Shown one piece after another: positions 1 through 10,860 of a stretch of 64,000 bases of DNA. Position 1 is the stretch's first letter. The number at the start of each line of letters is the position of its first letter. The DNA comes from Canis aureus (lineage: Eukaryota; Chordata; Mammalia; Carnivora; Canidae). The notes below the pieces were generated by a model. It searched no databases and was not told the origin of the DNA. It was given only the letters and a program-made list of their open reading frames with translations. A program made the position numbers and the translations under genes. The DNA lies in NCBI RefSeq assembly GCF_053574225.1, contig NC_135615.1, positions 68,167,020-68,231,019 on the forward strand, read 5' to 3'.

Positions 1-440
1 AAGAGATTTATGAGAGCTTCTTGGGAAGAGCCGACTAAAGGCAGAGCCCTGAGAGACAGGCAGTTGGGAAAAGTGCCATTCCATGTGTGGGTATGTAAGT
101 AGGTGGAGCAGGTATATACCAGATACATAAGCTGCATATGTTAATGTTCAAGTACATCAAAGGAGATGACACAGTTGCAAAAAAGAGCTGACCACCACTT
201 AAGAACATCCAACCTAAACACACAGAACTGCACACGGCCACTATTTGGTAGGCCATGGAGAACAGAAGAGCAAGACCTGCATTTTTCTAGACTGTTACTG
301 TAACACTACTAGTTTAGTCCATGACTCTTCTCTATCTCCTTGAGATACTCTCTAGAGGTTTTTCAGTCCAATCCCTTCATTTCCTTTCTTTAGGATTATC
401 AGTATTACCAAAAATTCATTAATAGCAACAAGAGATAACA
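1..440. other. Intronic sequence, nothing recognised
   Basis: Start of the partial intron that follows the 2661-2724 exon. No repeat family, exon or conserved open segment was recognised. The PHKB exon expected next was searched for by eye on the minus strand up to 2660 and not found. Confidence 0.5.
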
Positions 441-444
441 CCTA

Positions 445-640
445 ATGAGGGTTTAATCTTGGCCAAGCACTATGCTAATTGTTTTTAATTGTAGGAAAAC
501 CTTCTCAGTTAGGTCCTAGTATCATTATGTCTACCTTTTTAGAACAAAGAAGCTGAGACATAGGTAAACAGCCAAAGTTACAGAGCTCACTGGTGGGAGT
601 ACAGAGCATACAGTGATTCTGTTTCCTGACTCCGAAAACA
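445..640 (-). repeat. MIR SINE, old and degraded
   Basis: The segment follows the MIR core on the minus strand: a variant of 'ccaagcactatgctaatt', then a region like 'cctttttagaacaaagaagctgagac' corresponding to the usual 'ttacagatgaggaaactgaggc', then 'gccaaagttacagagct'. It is strongly diverged, as expected for a mammal-wide ancient repeat. Ends are approximate. Confidence 0.7.
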
Positions 641-711
641 ATGTAACAATGTCATTTCTTTATGCCATATTACTCTTCCCTTTCATCCTATCTACCTCTA
701 TTTATCTATCT

Positions 712-775
712 CTATTTATTATATATATATTCTCTACATATTTGTATTTACACACACACATTCATACATATGTAC
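712..775. repeat. Simple repeat, (TA)n / (CA)n-like
   Basis: A tract of 'tatatatata' is followed about 20 bp later by 'acacacacac' and short imperfect AT/CA runs. This is ordinary microsatellite DNA. Confidence 0.7.
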
Positions 776-829
776 ACATTTAAATGAATGTATGGAGTAA
801 GGAAGGGGTAAAAGGAAATGAAAAGCACT

Positions 830-1017
830 GGGGAAGCCCAGGTGGCTCAGCGGTTTAGTGCTGCCTTCAGCCTAGGTGTGATCCTGGAGACCTGGGATCG
901 AGTCCCACATCAGGCTCCCTGCATGGAGCCTGCTTCTCCCTTTGCCTGTGTCTCTGCCTCTCTCTCTCTCTCTGTCTCTTGTGAATAAATAGAAAAACCT
1001 TAAAAAAAAAAAAAAAA
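830..1017 (+). repeat. SINEC (CAN-SINE)
   Basis: tRNA-like head 'gcccaggtggctcagcgg', B-box region 'gggatcgagtccc', CT-rich segment, and a tail of 'gaataaatag' followed by a run of A. Flanked by a target-site duplication 'gaaaagcact' / 'gaaaagcatt'. Confidence 0.93.
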
Positions 1018-1026
1018 GAAAAGCAT

Positions 1027-1672
1027 TGAAAGATACATGTGGGACTTCCATAAGTATGGTGACACTTCGAGAGAGACGGAAATGTTGATACAAGCTAAGG
1101 GATTAGTGCTAGAGGAACTGAGAATCTCAAGGAGAGGTATAGTATTAATACTCATGATTTTCAATACGTTCATAACACCCCTCTATCCCCACAAGCTCTG
1201 ATCCCTCCATTTCTCCAGCCACAGGTCTTGAGAGAGGAAAAACGGTATGGGAGTGGGTGATTGAGAGTCACCTCTTGGGAACCAGAATGAATTGCTGCTC
1301 CCCTCTTCCCAATCTTTTCATGTCTGTGCTCATTCTTCATTCTTCATGTCCTGGATATAACCAGAAGCCATCCTCCAGAGGAAATCGGAGTGAGAGGAAA
1401 AGACAGTTTGTATATATAGGGAGGGGAAAAGAGGCAGTTTGCTACCATACTCCAACTTGAAATATTCTTAAATTCAAGGCTTGAGGTGCATAGTATTATA
1501 ACTGCCAAAACAGAAACCAAGTCACATTTTGCACGTCTGCGTTAAGTTCCTAAAATGTATCTGCACTGACTTAGCATTTTAATAGCTTAGGGTTAATTAT
1601 AGTATCAGTTGGAAACTTCCTTTACCCTCTCATCTTAGAAATCTACAAAAATTGCTAAAGAAAATTAGTCTA
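1027..1672. other. Intronic sequence, nothing recognised
   Basis: No repeat family or exon was recognised between two SINEs. Short open frames here show no protein-like features or splice context. Confidence 0.4.
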
Positions 1673-1866
1673 GGGGCAGGTCTGATGGCTTAGCGATTTA
1701 GCGCCACCTTCAGCCCAGGGTGTGATCCTGGAGACCTGGGATTGAGTCCCACGTCAGGCTCCCTGCATGGAGCCTGCTTCTCCCTTTGCCTGTGTATCTG
1801 CCTCTCTCTCTCTGTATCTATCTCTCATGAATAAATAAAATCTTAAAAAAAAAGAAAAGAAAAGAA
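1673..1866 (+). repeat. SINEC (CAN-SINE)
   Basis: Full-length SINE with the tail 'aataaataaaatctt' followed by an (AAAAG)n run. A 14-15 bp target-site duplication 'aaagaaaattagtct' brackets it, so the AAAAG run probably arose from the tail plus the duplicated site. Confidence 0.93.
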
Positions 1867-2244
1867 AAGAAAATTAGTCTACTCCTTGATTCAGAAAAGT
1901 AACCTGTATTCTTACATAGTATTGCCTTTCATTGACAACTCAGTTCATGGTCACTTGGGTAGTTCAATGATTAGGTACAGAGAAACTGGTTAAACAAATC
2001 ATGAAAATTTAGGGCAACCCTCAGAGTTTCCTTTTAATCCCAAAGAAAATGAGATTTAGACATAAAATTACAGCCAGCTGAGGGTTAAACTAGGATCAAA
2101 GATTCCAATTCTTTGGCTCCACACATTACACAAATTCCCCTCAGCATAAGATATATATTGATACACATTAAATTAAAATCAACATGGGAACTGACAGAAT
2201 ATAAGTGGTTTATAACGTGAGGAATATTTAAAAACGTGAAAACT

Positions 2245-2340
2245 GGGGGTGCTTGGCTGGCTCAGTAGAGCATGTGACTCTTGATCTTGGGATTGTGGGT
2301 TCAAGTCCCATGTTGGGCACAGAACTTACTTTAAAAAAAG
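2245..2340 (+). repeat. Short tRNA-derived SINE (older CAN-SINE type)
   Basis: About 95 bp with an A box 'tggctcagtagagcatg' and a B box 'gggttcaagtccc', then an A-rich tail, and no CT-rich middle. It looks like a tRNA-derived monomer rather than a tRNA gene. It is the SINE nearest to a PHKB exon, about 320 bp downstream of the exon ending at 2661. Confidence 0.8.
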
Positions 2341-2660
2341 GAAAAAGAGAAATAAAAATTTGAAAGCTCAAGAAGAGACTTGAGGGAAAAATTATTAAAC
2401 AAAGAAAATGAGAATTCTTTATCAAAGGATATTTTTAAATTAAGCAATATTTTTAGTTAGAAAAATATAATTTAACTAGCAAATCACATTCAAAGGAAAG
2501 GATGTTCAACCATGAGTTTGCTACATGAATTTCAGGCAATTCTTTGATCATAAGAAATGACTTGGTAAATCAATGGCCAAATTAATTAATCATGTAATTC
2601 AATAAAATAATCAAAGTTTGTTGTTAATATTCCTGTTTTTTGTTTTGTTTTGTTTTTTAC

Positions 2661-2724
2661 CTGGTTGCCAAAGAGGTTGAATCCATTAATCGCTTCTAGT
2701 GCTGCTTTTGCTAAGCCAACAGAG
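2661..2724 (-). CDS. PHKB: PHKB coding exon (about residues 237-258)
   Basis: Minus-strand exon of 64 nt. It begins with C, completing a serine codon split as AG|C with the exon at 18645-18760, then 21 whole codons encode SVGLAKAALEAINGFNLFGN followed by Q, ending in phase 0. The acceptor reads ttctcttttag and the donor CAG|gtaaaaaac. This segment lies in the (α/α)6 glucoamylase-like N-terminal domain shared by the alpha and beta subunits. The wording 'INGFNLFGNQ' identifies beta; the alpha subunits as recalled have 'IDELDLFG' at this place. The next exon, expected to start with a Gly-Cys-Ser-Trp segment, is not in the window. An open frame runs through both splice sites but only this part is exonic. 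Confidence 0.96.
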
Positions 2725-3524
2725 CTAAAAGAGAAAAGAAATACTTTAGAATTCTGATGTCTGGCTACAAAATAAGAACCATTATCTAATGAATATTCAC
2801 AAGCAAGTTTCTTTATTAACACTTATAACAACTTCCAGGAGAAAAATAATGTCTAAGAGACTTTAATCTGACATTTCACTATTTTAATTTTTCTTTTTTA
2901 TGGTTAGTGATCTTATGGGAAAAATATTTCTAAGTTCACCTTGATCTAGATAAATGGTCATACTATTGATGGGAGTAGTTTTAATCCCAGTATCATTTAT
3001 ATTCACTAACTCAAGGGAAAAAAAAAGATGAACTTTAGAGGAAGGTGTATTATGATGAAATGTACTCAATAATAACCAGGTTGGGCATCATTAGTTCAGA
3101 TCAATTTAACAGAGCTTTCCTGGCATCAATACTGAGCCTTAAAAAAGATCTTGCGTGTCATATACTTACTAGAGCTTAATATACCCATTCAAACATTCTT
3201 TGCTTAGTGTCCAATAAAATAGGCATTATTTTATTACTCAAAGAACAAATGATCACCACACATCTCATTTTTTGTCATATTCTTCTTTGCATAAAATGTG
3301 TATCCCTTTGGCCTCTAAAATGCCATATTATAATAGTGCTGAAAAATGGGAAGATCCTAATTTCATTAAGTGTGGCATTGTCATCTTATAAATATCAACC
3401 TTTAAATATTTTAGATCAAGTATCTAGTTTATTTTACTTATATTTTTTTATTTAAAGCAACTGCATATGCCATTAATATTTTCAAAAATAATGGTCTATC
3501 ATCATCTAAGCGTTTCTTTAAAGC
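2725..3524. other. Intron start, AT-rich, nothing recognised
   Basis: First part, by coordinate, of the 15.9 kb intron separating the exons at 2724 and 18645. It carries the polypyrimidine tract and acceptor of the 2661-2724 exon at its left edge. No repeat family was recognised in the remainder. Confidence 0.4.
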
Positions 3525-3692
3525 AGTGATATGTACGTAAGTATGGTCCCCAGAGCAGCAGCATTCCTGGGAACTTATTAGAAATGCCAGTTCTCACTTC
3601 TCTCTGTGAGTGGGATCCAACAATCAATGTTAAGAAGCCCTCTAGGTGCTTGAATGTGCTTTAAATTTGAGAATCATTGTTCTAAGCTGTTC
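3525..3692 (-). mobile_element. MER5-like hAT (Charlie) non-autonomous DNA transposon
   Basis: The segment has the recognisable phrases 'cagagcagcagcattcctgg', 'gaacttattagaaatgc', 'gttaagaagccctctagg' and 'tttgagaatcattg'. This order matches the MER5A/B consensus on the minus strand. It is an old mammal-wide DNA transposon fossil with no coding capacity. Family assignment is from memory. Confidence 0.7.
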
Positions 3693-5421
3693 ATATCATC
3701 ATGATCCACATTTTCTATGGGTTGTTTACATGAAATGTTCTTAAGTAAGCACTACTTTTATTACAGGATAGGGAAACTTACTTTGGAAGAAGAGAAAGAG
3801 GTGGGAAACTTATTTTGAAATACATGGATGGAAAGGTGGAACAGACGTAACTTTCCCTAATTCTTCTCACTAAATATGACTAAAAACCTTGGACACTATG
3901 TAAGCAAACATAAAAAGCTCAGACAATGGAATAAGGAATAAGGCAGACTGGCTTCAAGAACCTCGAGATTCCAGGAACAACACTGTGGTAAATACTCTAA
4001 GTTTCCTTTTTGCCTCAAATGCAACAGACTTAAAGAAGCCAACAAGTAGGAAGTGCCAGTAGGTGCATACAAAAAAACCTCAACAAAAGCCTGACAAAGG
4101 ACCAGGAAAAGGGTAGCAAAACAGAAAACATTTAGACAATAACCATTCAGAAAAAAAACTGTGGCCTTACCCCAACTTAGTCCTATAAAGGCTGAGTGGG
4201 AAACCCAAACTTCTACATACCAGAGTCTATAATGAGGAACCACATCCATTTATCAATCCTCTCAATAGTGATGCTATCAAGAAAGTCCAAAGAGGAAGCC
4301 AAGACTTTTCATTCCCAATGGGTAGTAAGAAGTCTCCCTTCCTCATACTGTGAAAATCATACAAAGAGCCTAGATTTCCACCCCTACCCATCATTAATGA
4401 AATGAACCTCCCTATCCTGCTGTGACGGCACCAGAAGAGGTCCAATGGAGAGAGTCAGTACTTTCACTAATGCCCAGCTGTAAGGAGACTTATACCCTTT
4501 TCCTGTCATGTAAGTGGAAGCCAATTGGGAATAAGTAATGAAGCATTCCTATCCTTTCCATCTGGGGAAGTATCAGTGTAGGCCTACTGGGGAGCTATAC
4601 CTCCCACCTAGCCCAGAAGTAATGAGGAATCCCCATCTTGGGTATCAACAAAAAAATCTGGCAATACATTCTCACCTGGCAATAATACAGTGATGTTTCT
4701 GTCCCCTTTCCCTACCAGGGTGGTATAAAAAAAATACAGCTAAAGTAAGAGGTTAAAAAAAAGCTCAGGGTCCTATAACACCCGAATGTTCATGTCTCAA
4801 TAAAAAAAAAAAAAAAAAAAAAAAAAAATCACTCATCATATCTAAAAACAGAAAGATTTCAAACTGAAAGAAAAAGACAATCAATTAATGGTAATATTGT
4901 GATGAAAAAGATGTTAGAATTATGGGACAAAATTTTAAAGCAGCCATGATAAAATGATTCATTGAACAATTATGAATATGAGTGAAAAAAATGAAAAGAT
5001 AGAAAGCCTCAGCTAAGACACAGTCTCAGCAAAACTGTTAGAATTGAAAAATAAAATAATCAAAGAAAAACAAACTCAGTAAACAGGACTAATGGTAAAA
5101 TAGAGAAGATAGAAGAAAAATAACTAAATTAGAAGATAAAACAATAGAAATAATCCAATCTGAACAAAAGAGAGAAAACAAAACTGAAAAAAAAAAAATG
5201 AAGAGAGCCTCAGGGACCCGTGGGACATCTAACATTCATGTCATTGAACTCCCTGAAAGACAGGAGAAAAAGGGCAGGGCTAAAACAAGTACTTGAAATG
5301 ATGGCAGAAAACTTCAGCAAAAGACAAAAGTTACAGATTCAAACAGCTAACTCAAACAGAATAAAAAATATTCATGCTAGGACACATTGTAAATTTTGAA
5401 AACACAAAGTAAAAATCTTAA

Positions 5422-5522
5422 GGGACACTGGCTGACTTGGTCAAATGAGCAACCCTTAATCTCAGGGTTGTTGAGTTTGAGCCCCAGAGTGGGTGTGGAG
5501 ATTACTTAAAAATAAAAAATCT
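5422..5522 (+). repeat. Short tRNA-derived SINE (older type), split by a younger SINE
   Basis: tRNA-like monomer ending 'gtggagattacttaaaaata', the characteristic end of the older carnivore tRNA-derived element. Its A-rich tail was the target for the next SINE, and a few tail bases continue after 5706. Confidence 0.8.
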
Positions 5523-5706
5523 GGGGATCACTGGGTGGCTCAGCGGTTTAGTGCCTGCCTTCGGCCTAGGGCCTGATCCTGGAGTCCTGGGATCGAGTCC
5601 CACATCAGGCTCCTGCATGGAGCCTGCTTTTCCCTCTGCCTGTGTCTCTGCCTCTCTCTGTGTGTCCCTCATAAATAACTAAATAAATAAATCTTTAAAA
5701 AAATAA
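5523..5706 (+). repeat. SINEC (CAN-SINE), inserted in the tail of another SINE
   Basis: Head 'ggggatcactgggtggctc', CT-rich middle, 'aaataaataaatcttt' tail. Target-site duplication 'aaataaaatct', taken from the tail of the preceding SINE. Confidence 0.92.
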
Positions 5707-6514
5707 AATCTTGAAAATAGCCAGAGAAAATACCTTACCTATAGGAGGAAAAACAACTGAACTATAGCAACTTCTTTATCAGAAACCATGAAAGCTAAAA
5801 AAATGTGGCACAAAACTTTTCAAGCACTAAAAGAAAAGAACTATCAACCCAGAATCTTATACCAGTAAATACATCCTTTTATCTATTTATCTATCTGTCT
5901 GAGTGAGACATTCTCAGATAAAACAAAGAGATCTGTCACCAGCAGAACTACTCTAAAAGTGTGACTAAAATAAGTTCTCAAAACAGAAAGGAAATGATAG
6001 AAAGAAAGAGGCAAAGAAAACAATAACCTTGGAACAATCAAAAAGGAAAAAAGAATATGGTAAGCAAAAATATGGGTAAATACAACAGGCTTTTCTTCTC
6101 CTCTTAATGTGTGATAGTTACAGCAAAAGTAAAACTGCGTGGTTCTAAATGTATGGGGAGGAAATGTTTAAGATAATTACATCACAGATGGGCAAGGGTA
6201 ATTCTATATTTCCCTCCAACTGGTACAATGATGACATCAAAAAGCTGAGTTATTATGTATAAATAATGTAATAACTACAGCAACCACTAAAAAGCTACAC
6301 AAAAAGATACATTCAAATCCAATACACATAAATCAAAATGGAATTCTAAAACATGTTCAAGAATCCGCAGGAAGGTAGGAAAAGAACAATAGAGAAATGA
6401 AAAACGGAATAAACACAAAATAAAACGATAGACTCAACCTCAAACATATCAATAATTACATTAACTGTATCAATTAAAGGAAAGATTGGCAGAACTGATC
6501 TAAAAATACAACCC

Positions 6515-6704
6515 GGGGTGTCTGGGTGGCTCAGTTAAATGTCTGCCTTCAGCTCAGGGTCCTGGGATCGAGCCCTTCCTCAGGCTCCCTTCTCAGTGGG
6601 AAGTCTGCTTCTCCCTCTCACTTTTGTCTCTACCCCAGCCTGTGCTCACTCATGCACTCTCTCTCTCTCTCTCTCAAATAAATAAAACCTTAAAAAAAAA
6701 AAAA
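6515..6704 (+). repeat. SINEC, older subtype
   Basis: Head 'ggggtgtctgggtggctcag', 'cagtgggaagtctgcttctc' in the middle, a CT run and a 'caaataaataaaacctt' tail. The 'caaataaataaa' tail is the older carnivore form. Inserted in L1 sequence. Confidence 0.88.
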
Positions 6705-7162
6705 GAATAGAAAAACCAAAAATAACTGTCACCCAATTATACATCGTCTATAAGAAACTCACTTCAAATGTAACAATATAGGCAGACTGAAAGTAAAAGG
6801 ATAAAAAAAGAAATATTATGCAAACATTAATTTTAAAAAAAGCAAGAGTGACTATATTAGTATCAGATTAAGTAGACAGTAGAGCAAAATTACTGGGGGC
6901 ACAGAGGGATATTATATAATGCTGAAAAGATCAATTTACCAAGAAGACAGAACAATCTTAAATGTGCATGCACCAAATAAAAGAGCTACACAATATGTGA
7001 AGCAAAATCGATAGAACTAAAAGGACAAATAGACAAAACCACAATTATAGTTGAGACTTAACACTCCCTTCTCAACAATTAGTAGAACTAGACATAAAAT
7101 AAGCAAGGACACAGAAGAACCATTAGCCAACACAATCTAATGCATATTTTTATAACACTCTT

Positions 7163-7542
7163 GATACAAACTGAATTATGTCCCCCAAATATACATACAT
7201 TGAAGCCCCAACCTCCAGTTTCATATATTTGAAAATGAGTCCTTTAGAAGGTAATCTGGTTTAGATTACGTTATTACAGTGTGGCCTTCATAACATTAGT
7301 GTCACTATAAGAAGAGATACTAGAGATCTTGCTTTCTCTTTCTCTCTCTGCCCTGAGAGGACAGTATAAGAAGGTGACTATCTGCAAACCAGGAAGACAG
7401 TCTTCACCAGAGAATCAAATTGGCTGGCACTTTGGTCTTGCTCTTGGACTTTCTAGCCTCTAGAACTGTAAGAAATAAATTCCTAGTATTTAAGCTACCC
7501 ACTCTGTGGTATTTTATGATAGCCCAAGCTAATAAAAATCTA
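7163..7542 (+). mobile_element. MLT1 (MaLR/ERVL) solo LTR
   Basis: Starts 'tgatacaaactgaattatg' followed by 'tcccccaaatatacatacat' and ends '...tagcccaagctaat', with 'agaaataaattcctagtatt' as the polyadenylation region. This is the standard MLT1 layout in forward orientation. It interrupts the old L1 ORF2, whose text resumes around 7545. No internal retroviral region is present. Confidence 0.82.
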
Positions 7543-8870
7543 CATAAGAGTACATTTTTTTTGCAAGTGCCAACCAACAGATACCAAGATAGATCATATC
7601 TTAGCCATAAATAAAACCTTAAAAATATAAAACAACTGAAACCTTAATATGTTCTCTGACTACAATGACATCAAACTAGAATCAACAACATAAAGACCTT
7701 AGGAAAATCTACCAACATTTCTAAACAGAATACAATTCACATGGGTCAAAGAAGTCTTAAGTGAAATTAAAAAAATACTCAACATTCATTTCAACATGAA
7801 AATGAAAATATAACATCAAAATTTGTGTAGCACAGATAAAGCAATGCTAAAAGGGAAATGTATAACATTAAATGCATACCCTAGAAAAAAGAGAAAAAAG
7901 CCTCAAATCAATTATCTAAGCTTCAACATAACCTGGAAAAAGAGCCAAATAAACCTAAAGCAAACAGAAAAATATATATAGGTAAGAGCAGAAATCAATG
8001 ACATTAAAAACAAAAATAATAGAAAAAAATCAATGAAACAACTGATTCTTTGAAAAGCTAATGAAAATTGACAAACCTCTAGCAGGGCTGACAAAAAAAT
8101 AAGACAAAAGACAGAAATGACCAATATTTTTATTTTTTCCTAATATCATTACAGACATAGTAATCTCAAAAGGATAAGAAGTGAACACTACAAATAATTC
8201 TACATATAAAAATTTGACAACTTAGAAAAAATGAATCAATTCCTAGAAAAGGACTACCTACTACTACTTGCCCAATATGAGATAAATCATTTGAATAGCC
8301 CTATAACTTTTAAGGATATTTAATCCATAATTTCAAAATAGCCAAAAAAAAAAAAAAAAAAGAAATCTCCAAGCCTAGATGATTTGAGAATTCTCTCAAA
8401 CATTAAAAAAAGAAAAAAGTTAACACATACATACTGTCTTCCAGAAAACAGGAAAGAAAGTACTTTGGGGTTTATTTTATGAAGCTAGCGTTACCCTGAT
8501 ACCAAAACCAGACAAAGACAGTACACAGAAAAACAACTATGCACCAATATCTCTCATTCATATATATATATATGAATCCTTTTTAAAAACTACCAAACAG
8601 AATTAAGTAACATAAAAAATGAATTATCACCATAAGTGACCAACTGGAGTTGATTCCAGGGACATAAGTCAGGTTCAATAATCAAAAATCAATCAATATA
8701 ATCCAAGATAATATTAACTAATAGGCTAAAGAAGAAAACTCACATGATCTTATTATGTCTGTGATATCGTTGCCGGGATAGACACACAGAACCCAGAAAC
8801 AGACTGATACAAATATGCCCACTATTTTTAATAAGAGCACAAAGGCATTTAAATGGAGGAATGATAGTCT

Positions 8871-9050
8871 TTTTTTTTTAAGATTTTATTTATTTATTCA
8901 TGAGAGACACACACAGAGAGAGGCAGAGACATAGGCAGAGGAGCAGCAGACTCCATGCAGGGAGCCTCATGTGGGACTCGATCCCGGGACTCTGGGATCA
9001 CACCCTGAGCCAAAGGCAGGCATTCAACTGCTGAGCCACCCAGGTATCCC
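8871..9050 (-). repeat. SINEC (CAN-SINE)
   Basis: Reverse orientation: T-run and 'aagattttatttatttattc' first, 'ccacccaggtatccc' last. Target-site duplication 'ggaatgatagtct' / 'ggaattatagtct'. Located in the old L1. Confidence 0.94.
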
Positions 9051-9467
9051 ATGGAATTATAGTCTTTTAAACAAATGCAAATAATTCTGGAACAATTGGA
9101 CATTCTTAGGTAAAAAAGAAAAAAAGGAAAATAATCTCAACATTAGTCTCATCAAACCTTACACAAAACTCAGAATGGATCATAAACCTATATATAAGAC
9201 ATAAAATTGTACAACTTTTAGAAAACAAGTTGTTGAAGAAATTCTTAAAGATCAAGGGTTAGGCAAAGAGTTTATAAGACTTTATACCAAAGGTACAATC
9301 CATAAAAGGAAAAATTGATAAATTGAATTCCATTAAAATTAAAATTTTTTACTCTGTGAAAGACTCTGTTAAGAGAATATAAAGACAAGCTATACACTCG
9401 GAAATATATTTGCAAAACACATATGTGACAAAGGACTAGTATCTAGAATTACATTAAAAACTATCAA

Positions 9468-9645
9468 GAGGGACACCTGGGTGGCTCAGCGGTTGGGCAT
9501 CTATCTGCCTTTGGCTCAGGGCGTGATGATCCTGGAGTCCCAGGATTGAGTCCCACATCCGGATCCCTGCGAGAAGCCTGCTTCTCCTCTGTCTGTGTCA
9601 CTGCCTCTCTCTCTGTGTCTCTCAGGAATAAATAAATAAAATCTT
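9468..9645 (+). repeat. SINEC (CAN-SINE)
   Basis: Head 'gggacacctgggtggctc', tail 'aaataaataaaatctt'. The target-site duplication is 'ttaaaaactatcaa' on both sides. Located in the old L1. Confidence 0.94.
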
Positions 9646-9792
9646 AAAAACTATCAAATCGATGATAAAAACAAAAATGAGCAAAAAACATGAAGAGAGA
9701 TTTCACCGAAGAGAATCTACAAATAGCAAATAAGCACATGAAAAAATCCAACAACATTATCCACAAGGAAATGCAAATTAAAACCATAATGA

Positions 9793-9993
9793 GGGGATCC
9801 CTGGGTGGTGCAGCGGTTTGGCGCCTGCCTTTGGCCCAGGGCGCGATCCTGGAGACCCAGGATCAAATCCCACATTGGGCTCCCAGTGCATGGAGCCTGC
9901 TTCTCCCTCTGCCTGTGTCTCTGCCTCTCTCTCTCTCTCTCTCTCTCTCTGTGACTATCATAAATAAAAATAAAAAATTAAAAAAAAATAAAT
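9793..9993 (+). repeat. SINEC_Cf-like young CAN-SINE
   Basis: Head 'ggggatccctgggtggtg', 'gcgcgatcctggagaccc', a (CT)n run, then 'gtgactatcataaataaa'. The 'gtgactatcat' ending marks the young canine subfamily. A perfect 14 bp target-site duplication 'aaaaccataatgag' flanks it. Confidence 0.95.
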
Positions 9994-10234
9994 AAAACCA
10001 TAATGAGATACTATAAACCAATCAGAGTAACTAAAATAAAAAATGACAGTAACACCAAATGCTGGCAAAGATGCAGAGAAACTATCGTTCACACATTGCT
10101 GGTAGGAAAGTAAATGATATAGGTTTCTGGCAAAGTCTTGCCATTTCTTTGAAATCTAAACATGCAACTATCTACCATCTACTACTGGGCATTCATCCAG
10201 ACAAATGAAAACTTGTATTCATACAAAAACCTGT

Positions 10235-10860
10235 AGAGAACCTTTTTGCTGTTGTTGTTTGTGCTTTAGTGTGATCTAAAGTGTAATCTTCTCTAATCCA
10301 AGGTCACAATGATTTACAATTATGTTTTCTTCTAAGAGTTTTATAGTTTTAGCTCTTACATACAGGTCTTTGATTCATTTCTAATTATTTTTGTATATAC
10401 AGTATGAAGTAGAGATCTAAATTCATTCTCTTACATGTAGATACCTAGTTGCCCCAGCATCATTTGTTGAAAAGACTATCCTTTCTCTATTGAGTTGTCT
10501 TTGCACCTTCATCAAAATCAACTACCATAGATGTAAAGATTTAATTCTGGATTGTCAATTCTAGTCTACTGATCTCTATATATGTTCTTAAATCAATATC
10601 ATACTAATTCTTATAGCATACTACTGTACATATAATATGTATAGTACTGTAGTAAATTTTGAAAACTGGAAAGTATGAAAGAACTTTGTTCTTTCTCAAG
10701 GCTGTTTTAGCTATTCTGAATCCCTTGCATTTTTATATGAATTTTAGGATTAGCTTGTCAATTTCTGCAAAAAGACAGCTGGATTTTTTATATAGATCAC
10801 ATTGAACACAAGATATCTTTACATTTTTGTATGTCTTCACTAGAATCTATGGTGACCATT
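10235..10860 (-). mobile_element. LINE-1 ORF2 fragment, antisense
   Basis: Begins where the sense L1 stops and reads as L1 ORF2 on the minus strand: 'acaggtctttgattcatttc', 'ttgttgaaaagactatcctt', 'attttaggattagcttgtca'. It could be a separate insertion or part of a rearranged element. The two orientations abut around 10228-10240. Confidence 0.75.

Larger units (their letters stand above)
3880..10227 (+). mobile_element. Old LINE-1 (L1M type), sense, near full length but degraded
   Basis: From about 4750 the text follows the L1 body in order: ORF1-like coiled-coil region (4840-5700), the ORF1-ORF2 gap with 'gtggttctaaatgtatg', the ORF2 endonuclease region (6700-7700, e.g. 'acccaattatacatcgtctataag', 'acattatataatg'), the reverse-transcriptase region (8200-8750, e.g. 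'accaaaaccagacaaagacag') and the ORF2 3' end (9100-10227). The stretch 3880-4750 is probably its 5' UTR. Many stops and frameshifts mean no functional protein. It is interrupted by one MLT1 LTR and six SINEs, which makes it the oldest layer here. It runs antisense to PHKB. Ends are approximate. Confidence 0.85.

Noticed and set aside
2245..2338. Possible tRNA gene, because A-box and B-box words are present
   Set aside because: It is a tRNA-derived SINE: no cloverleaf pairing of acceptor ends was evident, it has an A-rich tail, and related copies occur at 5422 and 15903.
1..2660. Next PHKB exon downstream (expected to begin Gly-Cys-Ser-Trp)
   Set aside because: No matching minus-strand segment was seen, so the intron must extend beyond the window start.
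2586..2822. 78-codon open frame covering the 2661-2724 exon
   Set aside because: Only the middle 64 nt are exonic. The rest is intron read-through across clear acceptor and donor sites.
4196..4445. Overlapping open frames of 69-117 codons on both strands near 3.9-4.4 kb
   Set aside because: They fall in the probable 5' region of an old L1, show no splice or start context and do not resemble known proteins.
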